The position numbers and the translations under genes were made by a program. From JAIPEL01 sp050115795 (GTDB lineage Bacteria; Desulfobacterota; Desulfobacteria; Desulfobacterales; CAFBRK01), in the NCBI GenBank assembly GCA_050115795.1, contig JASFPT010000272.1, positions 1 through 5,268 of the forward strand: DNA of 5,268 nt, in the 5' to 3' direction. Within the stretch, counting starts at the first letter, position 1, and each line of letters starts with the position of its first letter. Below are positions 1-5,063 of the stretch, one piece after another. The notes beneath the pieces were generated by a model. That model saw nothing but the letters and a program-made list of their open reading frames with translations, made no database searches and was not told the origin of the DNA.

Positions 1-1
1 G

Positions 2-2128
2 TTCTACCTCTCCGAATCCGAGGTCCAAGAGCTCAATTTCGACATCTTTCCCCACTGGATGAAAGCCAACATTCTGGAGGTGGCCAGAGATCGGGCAAGA
101 GAAAATGGCGGCCGCGGCCATCTTCGACAGATCCAACTGCTTCAAAAGCTGGTCTTCTTCATGACCAGCAAGGTCCAGTGCATCTCCCACACCATCCCGA
201 ACTTTCAAAAAGCCCTCACCAAAGGACTTCTGGGCACGATCGCAGAAGCCGAAGAAAAGCGGGCCTCTGCCGGCACCCCGGAGCAGCGGGAGTTCTACGA
301 AGCGGTGGCGGAGGTTCTTTACGGGATCGTTGCCTACGCAAAGCGACTGGCCGATGCGGCGCGGCATCTCGCCGCCGGCGCAAGCGATCCGGAGGAAAAA
401 AACGAGCTGCTGGAGCTGGCGCGCATCTGCGATCGGGTTCCGGCATTGCCTGCGCGAAGCTTCCGGGAGGGGCTGACCACCGTCTGGATCTGCTGGACCG
501 CCATCCACCTGGAAAACCCGAATATCGGCCTGAGCCTCGGCAGACTGGATCAACTCCTCTACGGTCTGTACGACCGGGACATCGAATCCGGCGCATTGAC
601 CGTAGAACAGGCTGTGGAACTGGTCTGCTGTCTCTGGCTCAAGATCGGCGACCACGTGCCGGCCATCCCGATCACCGGCGAAAAGCTTTTCGGCGGGTCC
701 GGCTCGAACCAGGCCATCACCCTTGGCGGCGTCGATGCAGACGGAGCCGATGCCGTCAACGACCTGACCTACGTGATGCTTCGGGCCACCGAACTCATGA
801 AGCTGCGGGACCCCAACCTCAACGCCCGGTATTTTTCGGGCGTCCATTCGGACGACTACCTGAAACGGATCTGCGAGGTGAATATCGAAACGGGAGCAAC
901 GCCCGCCATCCACAACGACCGGGCGGTCATCCGTGCGCTGATGGACAAGGGGGATTCCCTTCAAGAAGCCAGGGACTACGGCATCGTCGGCTGTGTGGAG
1001 CCGGTCAGCAACGGCCGGTGCTACGGCCACACGGCAGCCATTTTGCTGAACCTGACCTCTGTTTTGGAACTCACCCTGTTCAACGGAAGACATCGGCACA
1101 CCGGATTGGACCGATTGATCAGCTTCGAATCCGGCACGCCGAACCGCTTCGAGGACTTCAAGGCGGCCTTTCAAGACCAGTTGCGCTGGATGGTCGATCA
1201 GACCACGGATCTGAACAATTTTCTCGGAACGATCCACCAGGACGTGTATCCGACCCCCATCCTGTCCTCGCTGTTTGAAGGCCCCATGGACAAAGGCAAA
1301 GACCTGATCCAGGGCGGGGCGGTCATCAACTCCTCGGCGGCCACCATCATCGGGCTGGCCGACGTGGCCGACTCCATCAGTGCCATTCAGAAACACGTGT
1401 TCGGAGAAAGACCGGCCGTCTCTTACGGCGAACTGATCGACGCCGTTCAAAAAGACTTCGTCGGCTATGAGGCCCTGCAGACCCGCCTGGCCAACCCGGA
1501 CAAGACGCCCAAGTTTGGAAACGACGACGATGCGGCCGACGCAAACGTGACCTGGCTCGTGGAGACCATCGACGCCCTGTTCGGCGCCAAGGCCAACTAT
1601 CGGGGGGGCCGGTATCGCGTGGGCTACTGGACCATGACCAACCATGCCGGGTTTGGAAAGCTCATGGGGGCGATGCCCAACGGCCGCAAGGCCCGTGAGA
1701 ACTTCACCAGCGGCATCACCCCGGTTTCGGGGGTGACGCCCGACCTGGTCTGCGCGCTGCACTCGGTCTCCAAACAGCCGGCACGGTGCCTTTCCGGAGG
1801 GGTGGCACTGAACCTGAAGTACACGCCGGAGGCGGACAGGGAGCGAATGCTGGCCGACTTTATCGCCTCCGTGAAGGGATACTTCGACGACCATCAGGGA
1901 AACCGGGACGGGGGCATGGAAATCCAGTTCAACGTCCTGGACCGGGAGATGCTCGAAGACGCCTTCCGGCATCCGGATGACTACCGGGAGCTGCTGGTGA
2001 GGGTCTCAGGATACACGGCCTATTTCAAGGACCTGAATCGGCAGATGCAAAAAGAGATCATCAACCGCACCCAGTACAACCTCTCCAGCGGCAAAATGGT
2101 CCCGTATCCGCCGTTTACGCTGTCCTGA
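2..2128 (+). CDS. Glycyl radical enzyme, pyruvate formate-lyase/dehydratase superfamily (5'-truncated by window edge)
   Basis: This oxygen-sensitive cytosolic enzyme performs radical chemistry (C-C, C-N, C-O or C-S cleavage, or addition, depending on subfamily). The frame is open from base 2, so the ATG at 59 is internal; 708 residues are visible and about 100-140 N-terminal ones are probably missing, since the family is usually 790-850 aa. Counting from base 2, SLGRLDQLLY is at 178-187. The catalytic thiyl Cys is residue 331 (codon 992-994) in GIVGCVEP, with the general-base-type Glu at 333. NGRKA is near 560. The radical loop VRVSGYTAYF has its Gly at 670 (codon 2009-2011). GCVEP is typical of the CutC/glycerol dehydratase/HPAD-like branches rather than true PFL, which has adjacent cysteines. 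Odd: 38 residues follow the radical Gly (about 25 in PFL), ending in a Pro-rich tail. The substrate is not assignable. Superfamily assignment is near certain. Confidence 0.96.
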   Translation, partial: FYLSESEVQELNFDIFPHWMKANILEVARDRARENGGRGHLRQIQLLQKLVFFMTSKVQCISHTIPNFQKALTKGLLGTIAEAEEKRASAGTPEQREFYEAVAEVLYGIVAYAKRLADAARHLAAGASDPEEKNELLELARICDRVPALPARSFREGLTTVWICWTAIHLENPNIGLSLGRLDQLLYGLYDRDIESGALTVEQAVELVCCLWLKIGDHVPAIPITGEKLFGGSGSNQAITLGGVDADGADAVNDLTYVMLRATELMKLRDPNLNARYFSGVHSDDYLKRICEVNIETGATPAIHNDRAVIRALMDKGDSLQEARDYGIVGCVEPVSNGRCYGHTAAILLNLTSVLELTLFNGRHRHTGLDRLISFESGTPNRFEDFKAAFQDQLRWMVDQTTDLNNFLGTIHQDVYPTPILSSLFEGPMDKGKDLIQGGAVINSSAATIIGLADVADSISAIQKHVFGERPAVSYGELIDAVQKDFVGYEALQTRLANPDKTPKFGNDDDAADANVTWLVETIDALFGAKANYRGGRYRVGYWTMTNHAGFGKLMGAMPNGRKARENFTSGITPVSGVTPDLVCALHSVSKQPARCLSGGVALNLKYTPEADRERMLADFIASVKGYFDDHQGNRDGGMEIQFNVLDREMLEDAFRHPDDYRELLVRVSGYTAYFKDLNRQMQKEIINRTQYNLSSGKMVPYPPFTLS

Positions 2129-2136
2129 AAGGGGGG

Positions 2137-2141
2137 GGAGG
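2137..2141 (+). promoter_or_regulatory. Ribosome binding site within a G-rich run
   Basis: GGAGG lies 4 bases before the ATG at 2146. It is the end of a run of eight G (2131-2138) followed by AGG, in the 17-bp gap after the GRE stop codon. The spacing is short, but the G run allows other Shine-Dalgarno registers. It supports ATG 2146 as the start of the SCP-2-like gene and co-transcription with the GRE. Confidence 0.7.
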
Positions 2142-2145
2142 TTTC

Positions 2146-2652
2146 ATGAAGAACCCGTTTCTGACCCGCTGGCTCGAGACCCTTTTTCGCATCTTTCCGG
2201 AGCGCTCGGGGGTGCCGGATTTTTTCACCCGGCTTTTTTCCGGCCGGCTCAGGCGGCAGATCGAAGAGAAGGTCACCGACGACCTGATGTGGCTACTGCT
2301 CTGCCTCTTGAGACTGGCGTTTGTCTTCTCCAAGGGGTTTCGGAAAAATATCGAGGGGTTTGAAGGAAGATACGTCTTTGCAGCCGAATCTTCCGGCAGC
2401 GGCAGCCCTGTGGTCGAATCGGCCATATTTGCAAACGGGCGGCTGCACCAGGAAAGAAACGCCATCGACGACTACCACGTAAAGGTTTCCTTTTCAGACC
2501 ACCAGGCGCTCCGCCGCTATCTGCTGGCGCCGGATCAGGACATCCTCGACCTGATGCTCGAAAACAAGGTGACGGTGGAGGGAAACGTCAACTACATCTA
2601 CAAGTTCCTGTTCATGACGAAGGACCTCTTCAGGCGCGTCGGAATCGGATAG
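2146..2652 (+). CDS. Small SCP-2 (sterol carrier)-like protein linked to the glycyl radical enzyme
   Basis: This is a 168-residue protein. Residues 1-45 are basic and aromatic-rich. Residues 47-61 are a short hydrophobic stretch (LMWLLLCLLRLAFVF) interrupted by Arg, more like an amphipathic or membrane-touching helix than a full transmembrane span. Residues about 72-162 resemble an SCP-2 lipid-transfer fold: strands, an F-x-x-G-R-L turn at 95-100, a strand at 110-116 (YHVKVSF), a helix with DILDLML at 132-138, then VTVEGNVNYIYKF at 142-154, recalling the 'G-x-x-x-x-x-G-(D/N)' end of SCP-2 domains. Such domains bind lipids, sterols or acyl chains. The start is fixed by GGAGG and the 17-bp gap to the GRE, so the two are probably one operon. 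I infer binding of a hydrophobic substrate or product, or membrane association of the GRE. The family call is from pattern memory; the alternative is an uncharacterised operon protein of unrelated fold. Confidence 0.6.
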   Translation: MKNPFLTRWLETLFRIFPERSGVPDFFTRLFSGRLRRQIEEKVTDDLMWLLLCLLRLAFVFSKGFRKNIEGFEGRYVFAAESSGSGSPVVESAIFANGRLHQERNAIDDYHVKVSFSDHQALRRYLLAPDQDILDLMLENKVTVEGNVNYIYKFLFMTKDLFRRVGIG

Positions 2653-2653
2653 A

Positions 2654-2711
2654 AGGGGTTTCAAAACCCCTCTCGAACCGAATTTCGGCATTGGGGTCCC
2701 CCGAAAAATGC
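2654..2711 (+). terminator. Cluster of palindromes after the SCP-2-like gene, possible transcript end
   Basis: AGGGGTT (2654-2660) pairs with AACCCCT (2665-2671) around a TCAA loop, starting 1 base after the stop codon. CCGAA/TTCGG (2678-2688) is a second palindrome. TTTCGG (2683-2688) can instead pair with CCGAAA (2701-2706), and GCATT (2688-2692) with AATGC (2707-2711), around GGGGTCCCCC. There is no T-run directly after any stem; the nearest is five T at 2737-2741. This could be a weak terminator, a 3'-end stabiliser or a processing site. The stems are certain, the role is not. Confidence 0.35.
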
Positions 2712-2795
2712 TCAGATGCTCCCGTGTATGCTGCGCTTTTTGGATCGGCCCGCGCCTTGAACTTCAGCCCGATATGAAGCTTTGAAACTACTTCT

Positions 2796-2814
2796 AGTGT
2801 CGTGTCCCGGAAAT
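2796..2814 (+). repeat. Left terminal inverted repeat
   Basis: AGTGTCGTGTCCCGGAAAT matches the reverse complement of 3109-3127 at 16 of 19 positions, including an uninterrupted TCGTGTCCC core. Similarity stops immediately inward of base 2814. Confidence 0.75.
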
Positions 2815-2863
2815 AACGATCATAATCGATTCGGCCGTTTTCTGAAATTTTTTCTTTTTAATC

Positions 2864-2897
2864 GTTCATTTTCTTTGCTCGCCCAAAGAAAACGAAC
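2864..2897. repeat. Long hairpin, 14-bp stem with one mismatch
   Basis: Arms 2864-2877 (GTTCATTTTCTTTG) and 2884-2897 (CAAAGAAAACGAAC) pair over 14 bp with a single A.C mismatch, around a 6-base CTCGCC loop. The inner 9 bp are perfect. It is followed by CAAAAGAAAGG and the palindrome GGGCGCCC (2907-2914). Confidence 0.8.
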
Positions 2898-2967
2898 CAA
2901 AAGAAAGGGCGCCCGGCGTCCCGCTTCTTCCTGCGCTTCTCGATCCGGCCGGGGTCCTTCCGAACTC

Positions 2968-2993
2968 GCCCTCCCGCCTGCCGGCCGGAGGGC
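2968..2993. repeat. GC-rich hairpin inside the element
   Basis: GCCCTCC (2968-2974) pairs with GGAGGGC (2987-2993). After one C.C mismatch the stem continues with GCC (2976-2978) and GGC (2983-2985), leaving a TGCC loop. This very stable stem forms equally well from either strand. Confidence 0.7.
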
Positions 2994-3046
2994 TCAGACA
3001 GCGGAAGGCCCTCATCCGTCCGGCTCTTGCGATGCTCGGCGCGGGA

Positions 3047-3090
3047 CGAGGGGACAAGCCCTCGGGCCCTAATCATGCCGATATAGGGCC
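3047..3090. repeat. Two back-to-back hairpins at the right end of the element
   Basis: CGAGGG (3047-3052) pairs with CCCTCG (3059-3064) around GACAAG. The next base begins GGCCCTA (3065-3071), which pairs with TAGGGCC (3084-3090) around 12 bases. The stems abut without a gap and precede the right inverted repeat by 18 bases. Confidence 0.6.
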
Positions 3091-3108
3091 TCTGGACTTT
3101 TTACATAC

Positions 3109-3127
3109 ACTTCTGGGACACGATACT
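3109..3127 (-). repeat. Right terminal inverted repeat
   Basis: This is the inverted partner of 2796-2814. It ends 4 bases before the activase ATG, so it occupies the place where the activase Shine-Dalgarno site should be; only a weak GGGA (3115-3118), 13 bases before the ATG, is present. Confidence 0.75.
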
Positions 3128-3131
3128 ATTC

Positions 3132-4079
3132 ATGGGAACACGTCCGCTGGTCGCCAACATCCGCCGCCACAGCCGGGCAGACGGCCCGGGGATCCGCACC
3201 GTGGTCTTCTTCAAGGGGTGCCCTCTTCGCTGCGTCTTCTGCCAGAACCCGGAAACCCGGCAGCCGGGGCCCGAGATCGCATTCTCCCCGGATGCGTGCC
3301 TGCAATGCGGTGCCTGCGCCGAAGCCTGCCCCAGCGGGGCAATCGACCTTCACCGCATAGAGCGCATCGACCGTCAGCGCTGCGACGGCTGCGGGGCCTG
3401 TGCCGAAGCCTGCCCCGGAAACGGCCTGCGTCTCGTGGGGCGCCACTACCCGGTTCAGGATCTTTGCGAATTGCTGCTGCGCGACCGGGTGTTTTACCGG
3501 CACTCCGGCGGCGGCGTCACCCTTTCCGGCGGGGAGTGCACCCTGCACGTCGATTATCTCGAGGCCCTGCTGAAGCGGCTGAAACAGTCCGGCATCCACG
3601 TGGCCATCGAAACATCCGGATACTTTTCCTACCCGGATTTCAGGTCCAGGATTCTGCCCTACGTGGATTTGATCTACTACGACGTCAAGTTCGCAGATCC
3701 GCAGATGCACAAACGATATACGGGCAAGGGCAACGAGCGGATCCTGGACAATCTCCGGCGGCTTCTAACCGAGAGAGGCGTCGTGGTCCGTCCCCGGATT
3801 CCCCTCGTACCAGGCCTGACCGCCACGGCACAAAACCTTTCGGGCATCGTCGACATCCTGTGCCGATTCGGGGCCGAAACCGTCGAACTGCTCCCCTACA
3901 ATCCACTGGGGCTTTCCACCGCCCCCCGCCTCGGCAGGGCGATGCCGGCGATGCCGGCGCGCTTCATGCAAAACGCCGCAGAAGAAGAAATCTTTCGCCT
4001 CTTTGAGAACATCGTCCGGGAAAAGAAAATCAAAGGCGACCGACGTCTTGCGGCGGTCGCCCTCGAAAATGGATCGTGA
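3132..4079 (+). CDS. Glycyl radical enzyme activase (radical SAM, with two-cluster ferredoxin insert)
   Basis: It uses S-adenosylmethionine and a [4Fe-4S] cluster to make a 5'-deoxyadenosyl radical that abstracts hydrogen from the partner GRE glycine. The 315-aa length fits the family. Residues 17-23 are DGPGIRT. The SAM cluster is C30-x3-C34-x2-C37 in GCPLRCVFCQNPE. A ferredoxin-like insert follows with C56, C59, C62, C66 and C84, C87, C90, C94, ready for two more [4Fe-4S] clusters. GGGVTLSGGE (126-135) is the SAM-binding glycine motif, ETSGY is at 160-164, and DVK at 184-186. Oddities: Phe instead of the usual Trp before C37, and Cys136 where Pro usually follows SGGE. ATG 3132 is the only in-frame start after the TAG at 3084 that keeps the conserved N-terminus, but it lacks a good ribosome site. 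The natural partner is the GRE at 2-2128. Confidence 0.96.
   Translation: MGTRPLVANIRRHSRADGPGIRTVVFFKGCPLRCVFCQNPETRQPGPEIAFSPDACLQCGACAEACPSGAIDLHRIERIDRQRCDGCGACAEACPGNGLRLVGRHYPVQDLCELLLRDRVFYRHSGGGVTLSGGECTLHVDYLEALLKRLKQSGIHVAIETSGYFSYPDFRSRILPYVDLIYYDVKFADPQMHKRYTGKGNERILDNLRRLLTERGVVVRPRIPLVPGLTATAQNLSGIVDILCRFGAETVELLPYNPLGLSTAPRLGRAMPAMPARFMQNAAEEEIFRLFENIVREKKIKGDRRLAAVALENGS
4035..4061 (+). repeat. Inverted repeat near the end of the activase gene
   Basis: GGCGACCG (4035-4042) pairs with CGGTCGCC (4054-4061), an 8-bp perfect stem with an 11-base loop, ending 15 bases before the stop codon (4077-4079). No T-run follows. It may be chance in GC-rich coding DNA. The 54-bp gap between the convergent genes (4080-4133) shows no clear terminator. 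Confidence 0.3.
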
Positions 4080-4133
4080 TCGAAGCTTGGGCGGGGGGGA
4101 AAGATCGGATCGCAACCGTCTGTTTCCGGCGGA

Positions 4134-4964
4134 TCACTCCACAGGAAACGCCACGTTGCACTTGATGCCGGCGCTGATCCGATACTGGGGATTGGGCAGC
4201 TCCAGGCGCACCCCGAAGGTGCTGCTGGCCGCGTCCACCACCTTGTCCACCACCGTAACCTTGGCCGCATAAGATCCGCCGACCGGTTCCTGGGGAAAGA
4301 CCTTCGCCGTCATCCCCTCCCGGACTTTTCCCAGGTGTTCCACAGAAATGATGACCTCCACATTCAGTGGATCGATCTGGGCCACCTTCAGAATCGGCCG
4401 GTCTTCCACGTACTCCCCGGGGGACAGATAGCGCTCGACCACCACGCCGCTGATCGTACTGCGAATCGTCCGCTGATCGAGCGCCGCTGCGGCCCGCTCC
4501 ATTTCCAGTTCTGCCATCTGCTGATTCTCTATGGCCTGTTTAAGGCCCAGTTCGGCCAGGGCCCGGTCCGTTCGGGCCTCGTCCATCTTCTCGAAAGGGA
4601 CGGCCTTGCTTTTGTAAAGCTGCTCGAAGCGGTCCTGTTTTCGCGTCATGAAAGCGACCTGCTCCTGCTTCTGGTCGATTTCGGCAACCAGCTTCGCCCG
4701 GGCGCGGGCAAGCGCCAGGGTTGCCTTTTCCACCCCTGATTTGAGTGTGGCCAGAACCTGATCCCTCTTGACCGTGTCTCCCCGCTCCACGTCGACCGTC
4801 TCCAGCACACCGGGTACGCTGCTGCCGATTTCAACGACTCGTCGGGGTTCGATCAGTCCGTCGACCATCAGCGGATCGCCGGGCCCTGCCGCCAGCAGCG
4901 CTCCGTGCCCCACACAGAAAAAGGCGGCAAAGCCGCCCAGCAAGGCCATCATCTTCCATCGCAT
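4134..4964 (-). CDS. Periplasmic adaptor (membrane fusion) protein, HlyD/RND-efflux type
   Basis: This 276-aa protein would bridge an inner-membrane transporter and an outer-membrane channel. The start at 4964 is chosen because AGGAG (4978-4974) lies 9 bases upstream and because it begins a signal peptide: MRWK, hydrophobic residues 5-25, likely cleavage around ALLAA (22-26). A possible start at 5006 would put 14 polar residues before the signal. Residues 40-76 form the first lipoyl half-motif (VPGVLETVDVERGDTV). Residues about 77-163 form a coiled-coil hairpin with its tip near 116-132, where adaptors contact the outer-membrane channel. Residues 166-186 are the second lipoyl half (TISGVVVERYLSPGEYV), followed by a beta-barrel domain to about 270. 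It is shorter than typical RND adaptors (350-400 aa) and seems to lack the membrane-proximal domain. No transporter lies in view, so the substrate is unknown. It is convergent with the activase and hence probably not part of the GRE operon. Confidence 0.88.
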   Translation of the reverse strand: MRWKMMALLGGFAAFFCVGHGALLAAGPGDPLMVDGLIEPRRVVEIGSSVPGVLETVDVERGDTVKRDQVLATLKSGVEKATLALARARAKLVAEIDQKQEQVAFMTRKQDRFEQLYKSKAVPFEKMDEARTDRALAELGLKQAIENQQMAELEMERAAAALDQRTIRSTISGVVVERYLSPGEYVEDRPILKVAQIDPLNVEVIISVEHLGKVREGMTAKVFPQEPVGGSYAAKVTVVDKVVDAASSTFGVRLELPNPQYRISAGIKCNVAFPVE

Positions 4965-4973
4965 ATGCGTGTT

Positions 4974-4978
4974 CTCCT
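4974..4978 (-). promoter_or_regulatory. Ribosome binding site of the adaptor gene
   Basis: On the minus strand AGGAG (4978 down to 4974) stands 9 bases before ATG 4964-4962. It decides the start in favour of the signal-peptide methionine over the upstream in-frame ATG at 5006. Confidence 0.75.
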
Positions 4979-5063
4979 GATCCGACAGCGGAAAACATCC
5001 CTTCACTGCCGCACTGAAAAACGCCTCTGTCTTGATGCGAACTGAGGATCGAAACGATGTGGA

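Larger units (their letters stand above)
2796..3127. mobile_element. Putative MITE-like or repetitive intergenic element, about 332 bp, bounded by imperfect inverted repeats
   Basis: The two ends are inverted copies: 2796-2814 reads AGTGTCGTGTCCCGGAAAT and the reverse complement of 3109-3127 reads AGTATCGTGTCCCAGAAGT, 16 of 19 matching with all three differences being transitions. The interior encodes no transposase but contains four hairpins. The short distance between ends, absence of a real ORF and structured interior fit a non-autonomous element. Against this, no target-site duplication is obvious, and the repeats could be a regulatory or recombination site. The segment 2864-2910 resembles a motif I recall as scattered between genes of many proteobacteria; that recollection is unverified. 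Confidence 0.45.
2653..3131. other. Long non-coding gap between the SCP-2-like gene and the activase
   Basis: No credible gene is seen in these 479 bases. The left part (2653-2795) holds the palindrome cluster and a weak CTTCA/TGAAG stem (2762-2766 with 2775-2779). The right part (2796-3127) is a repeat-bounded, hairpin-rich block described separately. It has an AT-rich left segment (2838-2880) and a GC-rich remainder. No convincing -35/-10 pair was found for the activase. Confidence 0.7.

Noticed and set aside
59..61. ATG at 59 as the true start of the glycyl radical enzyme gene
   Set aside because: The frame is open to base 2 and the upstream residues (FYLSESEVQELNFDIFPHW) continue family-like sequence; there is no ribosome site, and the protein would lack its N-terminal region.
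178..1278. 366-aa plus-strand reading frame inside the GRE gene
   Set aside because: It overlaps an unmistakable enzyme in another frame and has an Arg/Gly/Pro-rich, low-information composition typical of shadow frames in GC-rich DNA.
2782..3072. 96-aa plus-strand frame (and minus-strand frames at 2858-3076) in the intergenic element
   Set aside because: Composition follows the hairpins and repeats, with no ribosome site; the sequence looks like spurious translations of a repeated intergenic motif.
3080..3107. GATATA or TACATA as a -10 box for an activase promoter
   Set aside because: No -35-like hexamer at 16-18 bases upstream of either; AT-rich words alone are not enough.
3126..3710. 194-aa minus-strand frame opposite the activase
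   Set aside because: Antisense shadow of conserved radical SAM and ferredoxin coding sequence.
3939..3956. Tandem 9-bp repeat GCGATGCCG x2
   Set aside because: It lies in frame in the activase, encoding an Ala-Met-Pro repeat; too short to be more than a local duplication or chance.
3032..4006. 324-aa plus-strand frame overlapping the activase
   Set aside because: Arg/Pro-rich shadow of the activase with no motif of its own; the 315-aa frame carries all the cysteine motifs.
4080..4133. Bidirectional terminator between the convergent activase and adaptor genes
   Set aside because: No stem followed by a T-run could be found on either strand.
4965..5006. Upstream start (ATG at 5006) for the adaptor
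   Set aside because: It would place 14 polar residues before the signal peptide, and it lacks the well-spaced AGGAG that serves ATG 4964.
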